Source: Pseudomonas brassicacearum
Lineage (GTDB): Bacteria > Pseudomonadota > Gammaproteobacteria > Pseudomonadales > Pseudomonadaceae
Length of the DNA stretch: 64,000 nt
Reading direction: 5' to 3'
Assembly (NCBI RefSeq): GCF_003732225.1
Contig: NZ_MOBJ01000005.1
Location: forward strand, 62,001-126,000
The notes beneath the pieces were generated by a model that was not told the DNA's origin, did no database searches, and worked only from the letters and a program-made list of their open reading frames with translations. Positions 38,464-52,151 of this stretch are shown here, piece after piece. The position numbers and the translations under genes were made by a program. The first letter of the stretch is position 1, and the number at the start of each line of letters is the position of its first letter.

Positions 38464-38478
38464 TGCTTTCTGGTGAGC

Positions 38479-40152
38479 TTAAATTTTTGCCGTCACGACC
38501 ATTTTTTTCGCGTGGGCCAGGGATTCCTTGGTCAGGTCGATCCCTCCAAGCATTCGTGCTACTTCTTCAATCCGCTCATTTTTACTCAGTTTGGACACGG
38601 CGGTGTGCGTGGCATCGTCACCGCGCACCTTATGGACAAATAGATGCTGATGACCCTGGGAGGCCACTTGCGGCAAGTGCGTGACGGTCAGCACCTGTCC
38701 GCGCTCTCCGAGGCGGCGCAAGAGTTGCCCGACAATTTCCGCAGTCGGGCCACCAATACCGACGTCCACTTCGTCGAACACCAGTGTCGGTACTCGCGAG
38801 GTTTGTGCGGTGATCACCTGGATGGCCAGACTGATTCGCGACAGCTCGCCCCCCGACGCGACTTTGGCCAGTGCCTTGAGCGGTTGCCCTGGGTTGGCGC
38901 TGACCAGCAGTTCCACTTGTTCGAGGCCGTTGGGCAGCAGCTCGGTGCTGGTGTTGGGGCGTAGCTCAATGGTGAAGCGGCCGCCGGGCATGCCCAGACG
39001 TTGAATTTCCTGTTCGACGGCATTGGCCAGGCTGGTCGAGGCTTGATGGCGCAGATCGCTCAGCTCTCGGGCTTTTTCCTGGTAGTGCCGGGCGAATGCG
39101 CCCAGCTCTTCGTTCAATCGTTCGATGGACTCGTCGTTGGCATTCAGTGTTTCGATTTCGTCCAGCAGTTTTTGCTGAAGTTCTGCGACTTCGGTGGGCT
39201 GGATCCGGTGTTTGCGCGCCAGGGTGTAGATCGAGTCCAGGCGTTCTTCAAGTTGCTGGAGGCGTGCCGGATCGGCATCGAAGTGGTCGAGAAAACGGTT
39301 CAGTTCACCAACGGCTTCTTCTACCTGAATCTGTGCGCTGGTCAGCAGGTTGGTTGCTTCGCCCAGGGCGCCGACCGAATTGTTCACGCTCGACAGGCGA
39401 TTGAGACTGGCCGTCAGGGCGTTCAGCACATTGCCGGAATCGCTTTCGCTGCACTGCTCGACGACCTGTCGGCAAATGCCCAGTAAGGTTTCGGCGTTGG
39501 TCAGGTTTTTGTGTTCCTGCTCCAGTTGCTCCAGCTCACTCTCACCCAGGCCCAGGTTTTCCAGCTCTTCGAGTTGGTAGCTGAGCAACTGGTGGCGAGC
39601 GCGCTGCTCGTCGCCGGAGTTGGAGAGGCGTTCCAGCTCCTGGCGGGTCTGGCGCCAGCGCTGGGCGGCAAGTTGCACCTGGCGGGCGAGGTCCGTGGCG
39701 CCGGCGTATTCGTCGAGCAGCCGGCGGTGCGTGTCGGTTTTCAGTAACGATTGGTGTTCATGCTGGCTGTGGATATCGATCAGCAGTTCGCCGAGGGCTT
39801 TGAGGTCGCCAAGCGGGCAGGGACTGCCGTTGATGTAGCCACGCGAGCGACCTTCGGCGGTGATCACCCTGCGCAGGATGCACGGGCCGTCGGTATCGAG
39901 GTCGCGCTCGGCCAGCCAGGCACTGGCTTCCGGAATATCGGCCAGGTCGAAGGTGGCCAGGATGTCGGCCTTCTCCGCGCCTGGGCGAACCACGCCGCTG
40001 TCGGCGCGATCGCCAAGGGTCAGGCCCAGGGCGTCGAGCATGATCGACTTGCCGGCGCCGGTTTCCCCAGTGATCACGCTCATCCCGCGATCGAGTTCCA
40101 GATCGAGATGTTCAACGATGGCGTAGTTATGTACGGACAGGTGCACCAGCAT
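38479..40152 (-). CDS. recN: DNA repair protein RecN
   Basis: A 557-residue SMC-like ATPase of double-strand break repair. The N-terminal Walker A is in VITGETGAGKSIMLDALGL; a central coiled coil of about 300 residues follows; the signature LAKVASGGELSRISLAIQ and Walker B VPTLVFDEVDVGIGG are near the C-terminus. It is induced in the SOS response, and a LexA box lies about 25 bp upstream of its ATG. It is divergent from grpE and convergent with fur. Confidence 0.97.
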   Translation of the reverse strand: MLVHLSVHNYAIVEHLDLELDRGMSVITGETGAGKSIMLDALGLTLGDRADSGVVRPGAEKADILATFDLADIPEASAWLAERDLDTDGPCILRRVITAEGRSRGYINGSPCPLGDLKALGELLIDIHSQHEHQSLLKTDTHRRLLDEYAGATDLARQVQLAAQRWRQTRQELERLSNSGDEQRARHQLLSYQLEELENLGLGESELEQLEQEHKNLTNAETLLGICRQVVEQCSESDSGNVLNALTASLNRLSSVNNSVGALGEATNLLTSAQIQVEEAVGELNRFLDHFDADPARLQQLEERLDSIYTLARKHRIQPTEVAELQQKLLDEIETLNANDESIERLNEELGAFARHYQEKARELSDLRHQASTSLANAVEQEIQRLGMPGGRFTIELRPNTSTELLPNGLEQVELLVSANPGQPLKALAKVASGGELSRISLAIQVITAQTSRVPTLVFDEVDVGIGGPTAEIVGQLLRRLGERGQVLTVTHLPQVASQGHQHLFVHKVRGDDATHTAVSKLSKNERIEEVARMLGGIDLTKESLAHAKKMVVTAKI

Positions 40153-40176
40153 AGAGGCCGCTCCCAGGCTTTAAGT

Positions 40177-40192
40177 CTGGTTATTTATACAG
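40177..40192 (-). promoter_or_regulatory. LexA (SOS) box of recN
   Basis: On the minus strand CTGTATAAATAACCAG fits the CTG-N10-CAG pattern of LexA operators. It sits 25 bp upstream of the recN start, so LexA would occlude the promoter. Confidence 0.88.
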
Positions 40193-40321
40193 TGTTTTGT
40201 TTCTGGCTGACAATGCCCGTGTTTAGCTCGATTTGCTTGGCAAATACATTTTTTTAAAACCCGCTGGAATGTTAAATCAGCTGTTTTTGTAAGGGTAATG
40301 GTGTTCAGCGGTCTGATAGCC

Positions 40322-40349
40322 CTTGAACCTGGAATTTGCGACCCCATAT
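40322..40349 (+). promoter_or_regulatory. Sigma-32 heat-shock promoter of grpE
   Basis: CTTGAAC at 40322-40328 and CCCCATAT at 40342-40349, spaced 13 bp, closely match the RpoH consensus. It lies 54 bp upstream of the grpE start. Confidence 0.9.
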
Positions 40350-40402
40350 ACCGGGGCAGAAGCGCGAGTCGAGTTCGCGCACGATTTTGAAAGGAGAAAT
40401 CT

Positions 40403-40969
40403 ATGGCTGACGAACAGACGCTGGATACGCAAAATCTAGACGCCAATCAGGCTCCCGAAGCATCGGGTGAAGACCTGGTGGCTCGTGTACAAGTGCTCGA
40501 AGAGCAACTGGCTGGCGCGCAGGATCAGTCTTTGCGTGTTGCTGCCGATCTGCAGAACGTCCGCCGTCGCGCCGAGCAGGATGTAGAAAAAGCTCACAAA
40601 TTCGCGTTGGAGAAGTTTGCCAACGACCTGCTGCCGATCATCGACAGCCTGGAGCGTGGCCTTGAGCTGTCCAACCCGGACGACGAAAGCATTCGCCCGA
40701 TGCGCGAAGGCATCGAGCTGACCCTGAAAATGTTCCAGGACACCCTGAAGCGCTATCAGCTGGAAGCGATCGATCCTGAAGGCGAACCGTTCAATGCTGC
40801 ACACCATCAAGCGATGGCCATGCAGGAAAGCGCCGACATGGAACCCAACAGCGTGCTGAAGGTGTTCCAGAAGGGCTACATGCTTAACGGTCGCCTGCTG
40901 CGCCCGGCCATGGTCGTGGTCAGCAAGGCTCCGGCGCCGGTTTCGCCTTCGATTGACGAACAGGCTTGA
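40403..40969 (+). CDS. grpE: Nucleotide exchange factor GrpE
   Basis: A 188-residue cofactor that releases ADP from DnaK. It has a long N-terminal coiled coil ([23 protein letters not shown] and on), the four-helix region DNRRR-type [14 protein letters not shown], and the C-terminal beta-wing with [14 protein letters not shown] and [23 protein letters not shown]. The ATG has AAAGGAGAAAT upstream. It is heat-shock controlled by the RpoH promoter upstream, and its 3' end contains the dnaK promoter. It heads grpE-dnaK-dnaJ-dapB-carAB-greA. Confidence 0.97.
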   Translation: MADEQTLDTQNLDANQAPEASGEDLVARVQVLEEQLAGAQDQSLRVAADLQNVRRRAEQDVEKAHKFALEKFANDLLPIIDSLERGLELSNPDDESIRPMREGIELTLKMFQDTLKRYQLEAIDPEGEPFNAAHHQAMAMQESADMEPNSVLKVFQKGYMLNGRLLRPAMVVVSKAPAPVSPSIDEQA

Positions 40970-40992
40970 AATCCGCCGTAAGGCCCCCATTT
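40965..40992 (+). promoter_or_regulatory. Sigma-32 heat-shock promoter of dnaK
   Basis: CTTGAAA at 40965-40971 (spanning the grpE stop codon) and CCCCATTT at 40985-40992 are 13 bp apart, a consensus RpoH promoter 80 bp upstream of dnaK. Confidence 0.9.
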
Positions 40993-41071
40993 AGATGTCA
41001 AGCGTTTAAGTGCTACCGCAGTCAGCCACCACTACTGCGGCAACCAAATCCAAAGTTTCGGGAGAGTTAAC

Positions 41072-42988
41072 ATGGGTAAAATTATCGGTATCGACCTGGG
41101 GACTACCAACTCCTGCGTCTCTATTCTTGAAAACGGCAACGTAAAAGTTATCGAAAACGCTGAAGGCGCGCGCACCACGCCGTCGATCATCGCGTACGCC
41201 AACGATGGCGAAATTCTGGTTGGCCAGTCGGCCAAGCGTCAGGCAGTGACCAATCCGCACAACACCCTGTACGCGGTAAAGCGTTTGATCGGTCGTCGCT
41301 TCGATGAAGAAGTTGTGCAGAAAGACATCCAGATGGTCCCTTACAAGATCGTCAAGGCTGACAACAATGACGCCTGGGTTGAAGTGAACGGCCAGAAAAT
41401 GTCGCCGCCACAGATCTCGGCTGAAATCCTGAAGAAAATGAAGAAAACCGCCGAAGACTACCTCGGCGAGACCGTGACTGAAGCGGTCATCACCGTTCCG
41501 GCCTACTTCAACGACAGCCAGCGTCAGGCGACCAAAGACGCCGGCCGTATTGCTGGCCTGGACGTAAAACGCATCATCAACGAACCAACCGCAGCTGCTC
41601 TGGCTTACGGTATGGACAAGGCCAAGGGCGATCACACCGTGATCGTTTACGACCTGGGTGGCGGTACTTTCGACGTCTCCGTAATCGAAATCGCCGAAGT
41701 CGATGGCGAGCACCAGTTCGAAGTGTTGGCCACCAACGGCGACACCTTCCTCGGCGGTGAAGACTTCGACATTCGTCTGATCGACTACCTCGTTGACGAA
41801 TTCAAGAAAGAAAGCGGCATGAACCTCAAAGGTGACCCGCTGGCCATGCAGCGCCTGAAAGAAGCCGCTGAGAAAGCCAAGATCGAGTTGTCTTCGAGCC
41901 TGCAGACCGACGTTAACCTGCCGTACATCACTGCAGACGCGACCGGTCCCAAGCACTTGAACGTGAAAATCTCCCGCGCCAAGCTGGAAGCGCTGGTTGA
42001 AGACCTGGTTCAACGCACCATCGAGCCTTGCCGCATTGCATTGAAAGACTCGGGTATCGAAGTTGGCGCGATCAACGACGTGATCCTGGTCGGCGGTCAG
42101 ACCCGTATGCCACTGGTTCAGAAGCTGGTGACCGAGTTCTTCGGTAAAGAAGCACGTAAAGACGTTAACCCGGACGAAGCGGTTGCCATGGGCGCTGCTA
42201 TCCAGGGCGCAGTATTGGCCGGTGACGTGAAAGACGTTCTGCTACTCGACGTCAGCCCGCTGACGCTGGGTATCGAAACCATGGGCGGCGTGATGACCGC
42301 GCTGATCGAGAAAAACACCACGATTCCTACCAAGAAATCGCAAGTGTTCTCGACTGCTGATGACAACCAGGGCGCTGTGACCATTCACGTGCTGCAAGGC
42401 GAGCGTAAGCAAGCTGCCCAGAACAAGTCCCTGGGCAAGTTTGATCTGGCCGAGATTCCGCCAGCACCACGTGGCGTGCCACAAATTGAAGTGACCTTCG
42501 ACATCGACGCCAACGGCATTCTGCACGTAGGCGCCAAAGACAAGGCTACCGGCAAGACTCAGTCGATCGTGATCAAGGCCAACTCCGGTCTGTCCGAGGA
42601 AGAAATTCAGCAGATGATTCGCGATGCTGAAACCAACGCCGACGAAGATCGCAAGTTCGAAGAGCTGGCGACTGCCCGCAACCAGGGCGACGCGCTGGTT
42701 CACTCGACGCGCAAAATGGTCGCTGACGCTGGCGATAAAGTGACTGCTGAAGAGAAGACTGCAATCGAAGCGGCTGTGGTTGCTCTGGAAGCCGCCGTTA
42801 AAGGCGACGACAAGGCTGCCATCGAAGCCAAGGTTGAAGAGCTGTCGAAAGTCTCCGCTCCAGTGGCGCAGAAGATGTACGCCGAGCAAGCCCAGCCAGC
42901 TGAAGGTGCGGCACCGCACGCTGAGAAGGCTGAAAAGGCTGACGACGTTGTCGACGCTGAGTTCGAAGAAGTTAAAGACCACAAGTAA
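41072..42988 (+). CDS. dnaK: Molecular chaperone DnaK (Hsp70)
   Basis: A 638-residue Hsp70. The ATPase domain opens [19 protein letters not shown], with [15 protein letters not shown] and the adenosine-binding [10 protein letters not shown]; the interdomain linker [16 protein letters not shown], the substrate-binding beta domain and the acidic C-terminal end ([15 protein letters not shown]) are all present. It folds and holds proteins with GrpE and DnaJ. It has its own heat-shock promoter in the end of grpE and a GGGAGAG ribosome site. Length and motifs are standard. Confidence 0.99.
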   Translation: MGKIIGIDLGTTNSCVSILENGNVKVIENAEGARTTPSIIAYANDGEILVGQSAKRQAVTNPHNTLYAVKRLIGRRFDEEVVQKDIQMVPYKIVKADNNDAWVEVNGQKMSPPQISAEILKKMKKTAEDYLGETVTEAVITVPAYFNDSQRQATKDAGRIAGLDVKRIINEPTAAALAYGMDKAKGDHTVIVYDLGGGTFDVSVIEIAEVDGEHQFEVLATNGDTFLGGEDFDIRLIDYLVDEFKKESGMNLKGDPLAMQRLKEAAEKAKIELSSSLQTDVNLPYITADATGPKHLNVKISRAKLEALVEDLVQRTIEPCRIALKDSGIEVGAINDVILVGGQTRMPLVQKLVTEFFGKEARKDVNPDEAVAMGAAIQGAVLAGDVKDVLLLDVSPLTLGIETMGGVMTALIEKNTTIPTKKSQVFSTADDNQGAVTIHVLQGERKQAAQNKSLGKFDLAEIPPAPRGVPQIEVTFDIDANGILHVGAKDKATGKTQSIVIKANSGLSEEEIQQMIRDAETNADEDRKFEELATARNQGDALVHSTRKMVADAGDKVTAEEKTAIEAAVVALEAAVKGDDKAAIEAKVEELSKVSAPVAQKMYAEQAQPAEGAAPHAEKAEKADDVVDAEFEEVKDHK

Positions 42989-43042
42989 GTTGTTGGTCGG
43001 CCGGTTGACTGCCTTTGTGCGGTGACTGGTAGGATGTCGCCG

Positions 43043-43062
43043 CGCGGGAGCTTGCTCCCGCG
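43043..43062. repeat. REP-like hairpin in the dnaK-dnaJ gap
   Basis: CGCGGGAG CTTG CTCCCGCG forms a perfect 8-bp stem 54 bp after the dnaK stop. It resembles a single REP core. The remaining sequence of the 297-bp gap holds no gene that I can support. Confidence 0.7.
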
Positions 43063-43285
43063 TTGGCGTGTCTGGAGTAGACGAATTTTTACAGCATGCG
43101 ACAGCGTTCGTGTGCTGGCGGTGCGGACGGGGATGCTCCTGCTTTCCGATCCACAGGTACCGCATCGAATCAAAGACCAGGATCGTTGAATTGACGTGAG
43201 TTGGGTCCGGGCCTGTATTGGGGCTCAACGAGTTTGGCGAAGCTCAGGAGGGGTTTGCCGAACGTCCTTAAGAGTGCAAAGACTT

Positions 43286-45227
<1,942 letters not shown>

Positions 45228-45237
45228 GATGCACCTG

Positions 45238-45272
45238 AAATCGGGTTCAAACGCAGCGTTTGAACCCGATTT
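45238..45272. terminator. Stem-loop after dapB
   Basis: A 16-bp perfect stem (AAATCGGGTTCAAACG with its complement, loop CAG). The arms end in A and T runs, so it could act as a terminator for dapB before the separate carA promoter. Confidence 0.75.
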
Positions 45273-45336
45273 ACCCCGCCAAGCGACGTCCTGTCGCATT
45301 CCCCGGCCTTTAAGGCTCATTGGCGGTAGACCAAAA

Positions 45337-45489
45337 ATGCCTTTTTCTGTAAGCTACAGCTTTAGTGTGTCCACTAAAAGCGCGCAGAATAATTCAGTGA
45401 AGAAGCGGGGTGACGTGTCCATACGTCACTCCGCTTTTTTACAACCTGCGATCGCCCTTTCAGGCTTTATTTACGGGAGGTCTTCTTGA
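45337..45489 (+). CDS. Possible carA leader peptide
   Basis: A 50-codon reading frame from ATG 45337 ([17 protein letters not shown]) runs through the leader terminator and stops at 45489, where its TGA overlaps the TTG start of carA (TTGA). Its fourth to twelfth bases are a pyrimidine run (CCTTTTTCT). The arrangement suggests that ribosomes translating it could open the terminator hairpin and feed into carA. No strong ribosome site is seen, and it may be untranslated, so the call rests on position alone. Confidence 0.3.
   Translation: MPFSVSYSFSVSTKSAQNNSVKKRGDVSIRHSAFLQPAIALSGFIYGRSS
45347..45378 (+). promoter_or_regulatory. Tandem hairpins in the carA leader
   Basis: CTGTA AGC TACAG (45347-45359) is followed at once by TTTAGTG TGTC CACTAAA (45361-45378). 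Both lie upstream of the leader terminator and could be pause or antiterminator elements. Confidence 0.5.
45403..45440 (+). terminator. Intrinsic terminator in the carA leader (candidate attenuator)
   Basis: A 14-bp stem of AAGCGG/CCGCTT and GTGACGT/ACGTCAC joined by a G-T pair, loop GTCCAT, followed by a run of T. It lies 46 bp before the carA start, so read-through of it must be controlled for carAB to be expressed. Confidence 0.85.
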
Positions 45490-46622
45490 CTAAGCCAGCC
45501 ATACTCGCCCTTGCTGATGGCAGCATTTTTCGCGGCGAAGCCATTGGAGCCGACGGTCAAACCGTTGGTGAGGTGGTGTTTAACACCGCCATGACCGGCT
45601 ATCAGGAAATCCTTACCGATCCTTCCTACGCCCAACAGATCGTTACTCTGACTTACCCGCACATCGGCAACACCGGCACCACGCCGCAAGATGCCGAGTC
45701 CGACCGCGTCTGGTCTGCAGGTCTGGTCATTCGTGACCTGCCACTGGTTGCGAGCAACTGGCGTAACACGATGTCCCTGTCCGACTACCTGAAAGCCAAC
45801 AACGTTGTGGCAATCGCCGGTATCGACACCCGCCGCCTGACACGCATCCTGCGTGAAAAAGGCGCGCAGAACGGCTGCATCATGGCTGGCGACAACATCT
45901 CCGACGAAGCTGCAATTGCAGCGGCGCGCGGCTTCCCGGGCCTGAAAGGCATGGATCTGGCGAAAGTCGTCAGCACCAAAGAGCAGTACGAATGGCGCTC
46001 GACGGTCTGGGATCTGAAAACCGACAGCCATGCGACCCTCGAAGCTTCCGAGCTGCCGCATCACGTGGTGGCTTACGATTACGGCGTCAAGCTGAACATC
46101 CTGCGCATGCTGGTCGAGCGCGGCTGCCGCGTGACCGTGGTGCCGGCGCAAACTCCGGCCAGCGAAGTCCTGGCACTCAAGCCGGACGGTGTGTTCCTGT
46201 CCAACGGCCCTGGTGACCCGGAGCCTTGCGACTACGCGATCCAGGCGATCAAGGACATCCTTGAAACCGAGATCCCGGTGTTCGGCATCTGCCTCGGTCA
46301 CCAACTGCTGGCCCTGGCCTCTGGCGCCAAGACCCTGAAAATGGGTCACGGTCACCACGGTGCCAACCACCCGGTTCAGGATCTGGATTCCGGTGTCGTC
46401 ATGATCACCAGCCAGAACCACGGTTTTGCGGTAGACGAAGCGACCCTGCCAGGCAACGTTCGCGCGATCCACAAATCGCTGTTCGACGGCACCCTGCAAG
46501 GCATCGAGCGTACCGACAAGAGCGCGTTCAGCTTCCAGGGTCACCCTGAAGCCAGCCCTGGTCCGAACGATGTGGCGCCGCTGTTCGATCGCTTCATCAA
46601 TGATATGGCCAAGCGACGTTAA
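45486..46622 (+). CDS. carA: Carbamoyl-phosphate synthase small chain
   Basis: A 378-residue glutaminase subunit. The C-terminal class I glutamine amidotransferase has the nucleophile C269 in [16 protein letters not shown], and [13 protein letters not shown] and [11 protein letters not shown] form the rest of the site. It passes ammonia to CarB for carbamoyl phosphate, shared by arginine and pyrimidine synthesis. The start is TTG 45486, behind GGGAGG; the N-terminus then matches the family. It is the first gene after the leader terminator and precedes carB by 139 bp. Confidence 0.98.
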   Translation: MTKPAILALADGSIFRGEAIGADGQTVGEVVFNTAMTGYQEILTDPSYAQQIVTLTYPHIGNTGTTPQDAESDRVWSAGLVIRDLPLVASNWRNTMSLSDYLKANNVVAIAGIDTRRLTRILREKGAQNGCIMAGDNISDEAAIAAARGFPGLKGMDLAKVVSTKEQYEWRSTVWDLKTDSHATLEASELPHHVVAYDYGVKLNILRMLVERGCRVTVVPAQTPASEVLALKPDGVFLSNGPGDPEPCDYAIQAIKDILETEIPVFGICLGHQLLALASGAKTLKMGHGHHGANHPVQDLDSGVVMITSQNHGFAVDEATLPGNVRAIHKSLFDGTLQGIERTDKSAFSFQGHPEASPGPNDVAPLFDRFINDMAKRR

Positions 46623-46761
46623 TCGCTGACCTTGAGCATGTAGCGAGAAGTTCCTGAGGGTGGCCCCGGTCACCCGGCGGCCCCTGAAGGACTTCAGAGA
46701 TTGATCAAGACGGCTTCTCCTCGGAGATTGTCGTCGGACCTGCGGATTTGAGTGACTACCC

Positions 46762-49979
<3,218 letters not shown>

Positions 49980-49983
<4 letters not shown>

Positions 49984-50462
49984 GCATAACCAAGTACCCA
50001 ATGACCGTTCAGGGCGCGAAAGCCCTGGAAGAAGAACACGCTCACCTGACCAAGGTCGTCCGTCCGAAGCTCAGCCAGGACATCGGTACGGCCCGCGAGT
50101 TGGGTGACTTGAAGGAAAACGCCGAATACCACGCTGCTCGCGAGCAGCAGGGTATGGTCGAGGCGCGGATCCGCGACATCGAAGGCCGCATGCAGAATGC
50201 GGTGATCATCGATGTCACGAGCATTCCTCACACCGGCAAAGTGATTTTCGGCACTACAGTCGAGATCGCCAACGTCGAAACGGATGAAAGCGTCACTTAC
50301 CACATCGTGGGTGAGGATGAGGCTGACTTCAAACTCGGCAAGATCTCCGTCAGTTCGCCACTTGCTCGCGCCTTGATTGCCAAGGAAGAGGGTGATGTGG
50401 TGGCGGTCAAAACGCCTAGCGGCGTTATCGAGTACGAGATTGTCGAAGTCCGCCATATCTGA
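49980..50462 (+). CDS. greA: Transcription elongation factor GreA
   Basis: A 160-residue factor that rescues backtracked RNA polymerase by stimulating transcript cleavage. The N-terminal coiled coil ([20 protein letters not shown], then [20 protein letters not shown]) includes the acidic tip residues near D43 and E46, and the C-terminal FKBP-like domain has [26 protein letters not shown] 49980 overlaps the carB stop (ATGA), so it is coupled to carB, the same carB-greA linkage known in P. aeruginosa. Confidence 0.97.
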
Positions 50463-50490
50463 AGGCAGGCGCTTGCTTCGTGCGGGCGCC

Positions 50491-50895
50491 ATGCTTTGGC
50501 AGCTGACTCAGATGTTATGGGTTGGCGGCCTGTGGTTGTTGCACATCGGTTTGCTGCCGGTGCTGGGCCGTATTGGCCTGGCGCCGCTGCTGATCGACGA
50601 AATTTCAGGCATGCTGAGTGCGCTGCTGGTCGGGTTTTCAGCGGCGTGCGTGGTTTTTCAGGTTTTGGTGCTGGTTCAGGCCAAGGGCCTTGTCAGTCTA
50701 TGGCGCGATATTCGCGGGCAACTGCTGTTGATGGCGCTGTACGCGAGTGCGATGTACTTCGTCGTGCGAATCGACTGGCCGCAGGCACAGCAATGGTTGT
50801 TGTTCAGCTATCTTGTTCTGGGCTTTTCCGGGTTGCTGCTGGTTTTGCAGCCGGTGCCGGGATGGGGTGGCAGGGTGCGCGAAGCACACCCTTGA
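50491..50895 (+). CDS. DUF4149-like membrane protein
   Basis: A small protein of about 134 residues with four hydrophobic segments (for example QMLWVGGLWLLHIGLLPVL, SALLVGFSAACVVFQVLVLV, LLLMALYASAMYFVV and WLLFSYLVLGFSGLLLVL). The size and layout fit DUF4149, a family of unknown function often next to greA or yhbY in Pseudomonas. The start is not firm: ATG 50491 has only a weak purine stretch, and TTG 50473 behind AGGC is also possible. It follows greA by 28 bp on the same strand. Confidence 0.75.
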   Translation: MLWQLTQMLWVGGLWLLHIGLLPVLGRIGLAPLLIDEISGMLSALLVGFSAACVVFQVLVLVQAKGLVSLWRDIRGQLLLMALYASAMYFVVRIDWPQAQQWLLFSYLVLGFSGLLLVLQPVPGWGGRVREAHP

Positions 50896-50904
50896 CCCGT
50901 TTCA

Positions 50905-51213
50905 TTACTTGAAGCGATGGACGTTCGACAGCTGCTTGTTTACGCTGAAGTTCTTCCGGTAAATCAGTGCCATCTTGCCGATGACTTGTACCAGATCCGC
51001 TTTGCCGGCCTTGCACAGTTCTGCAATGGCTGCCAGGCGCGATTCACGATCGAGGATGCTGAGCTTGATCTTGATCAGCTCGTGATCGCCCAATGCGCGT
51101 TCCAGTTCAGCTAAGACACCTTCAGTCAAACCGTTGTCAGCCACAGTCAAAACTGGTTTCAGATGGTGGCCAATGGATTTGTACTGTTTCTTCTGCTCTT
51201 GAGTGAGCGGCAT
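50905..51213 (-). CDS. yhbY: Ribosome assembly RNA-binding protein YhbY
   Basis: A 102-residue CRM-domain protein. It begins MPLTQEQKKQYKSIGHHLKP and has VLTVADNGLTEGVLAELERAL, ELIKIKLS and GKADLVQVIGKMALIYRKN, the RNA-binding core. YhbY associates with pre-50S ribosomal particles. It is divergent from rlmE, another 50S maturation factor, across a short gap, the usual arrangement in gammaproteobacteria. The ATG follows AGGGG at about 7 nt; an open extension upstream is not family-like. Confidence 0.95.
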   Translation of the reverse strand: MPLTQEQKKQYKSIGHHLKPVLTVADNGLTEGVLAELERALGDHELIKIKLSILDRESRLAAIAELCKAGKADLVQVIGKMALIYRKNFSVNKQLSNVHRFK

Positions 51214-51319
51214 AATCTGACCCCTGCGTCTGATCTTGTAAAAAGCGGCGGCCAGTTTACCCGAGCGAGTCCGGGACCGCCCAGTTAATCGCGACTCGTT
51301 TATTTTTTTGAGGTGGCCC

Positions 51320-51970
51320 GTGGCCCGTTCCAAGACTAGCCTTAACTGGCTGAAAGAACATTTCAACGACCCTTACGTCAAAATGGCGCAAAAAGACGGG
51401 TATCGTTCCCGTGCCAGCTACAAATTGCTGGAGATCCAGGAAAAGGATCGCCTGATCCGTCCAGGCATGACTGTCATCGACCTCGGCGCAGCGCCAGGTG
51501 GTTGGTCGCAAGTGACCAGTCGTCTGATTGGTGGTCAGGGTCGTTTGATCGCATCCGACATCCTGGAAATGGACAGCATCCCGGATGTGACCTTCATTCA
51601 GGGCGACTTTACCGAGGATGCCGTGCTGGCACAGATCCTCGAGGCGGTCGGAAATACGCAGGTAGACCTTGTGATTTCCGATATGGCCCCCAATATGAGT
51701 GGATTGGCGGCAGTAGATATGCCACGGGCGATGTTCCTCTGCGAGTTGGCACTGGATCTCGCCGGTCGGGTTTTGCGGCCCGGTGGTGATTTTTTGATCA
51801 AGGTCTTCCAGGGTGAAGGCTTCGACGAATACCACAAGGACATCCGCAAGCTGTTTGACAAGGTACAGATGCGCAAGCCTTTGTCTTCGCGTGACAGGTC
51901 CCGCGAGCAGTACTTGCTGGGGCGTGGTTTCCGTGGAGTCGACGGTTCCGAGAGTGTCGAGCGTTTCTAA
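51320..51970 (+). CDS. rlmE: 23S rRNA 2'-O-ribose methyltransferase RlmE (FtsJ)
   Basis: A 216-residue SAM-dependent methyltransferase that modifies U2552 of 23S rRNA late in 50S assembly. The SAM-binding loop is [14 protein letters not shown], then [24 protein letters not shown] (catalytic D) and [14 protein letters not shown] (catalytic K). The start is GTG 51320 ([10 protein letters not shown]) behind GAGG. It lies upstream of ftsH with a 181-bp gap, as in E. coli, where rlmE and ftsH form one heat-shock unit. Confidence 0.97.
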   Translation: MARSKTSLNWLKEHFNDPYVKMAQKDGYRSRASYKLLEIQEKDRLIRPGMTVIDLGAAPGGWSQVTSRLIGGQGRLIASDILEMDSIPDVTFIQGDFTEDAVLAQILEAVGNTQVDLVISDMAPNMSGLAAVDMPRAMFLCELALDLAGRVLRPGGDFLIKVFQGEGFDEYHKDIRKLFDKVQMRKPLSSRDRSREQYLLGRGFRGVDGSESVERF

Positions 51971-52151
51971 GAGGGCGATAGGTTTTTTTGTATCGCTTTA
52001 CAGATCCTGCGTAACGAATATTGTGTAGTTAGTGTTTCACAAAGGGTTACAGACGGCGCCTGCCAGAGCCGTAGGTAATGTAGTAAGTTAGGCCGGTGAA
52101 TATCATGCGAAGCGCGCGCCAGTAGCGGAGCTTGCTTCAGAGGGTAGTTAA

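Noticed and set aside
51976..51998. Terminator between rlmE and ftsH
   Set aside because: GCGATA/TATCGC encloses the T run in its loop rather than before it, and the stem is only 6 bp.
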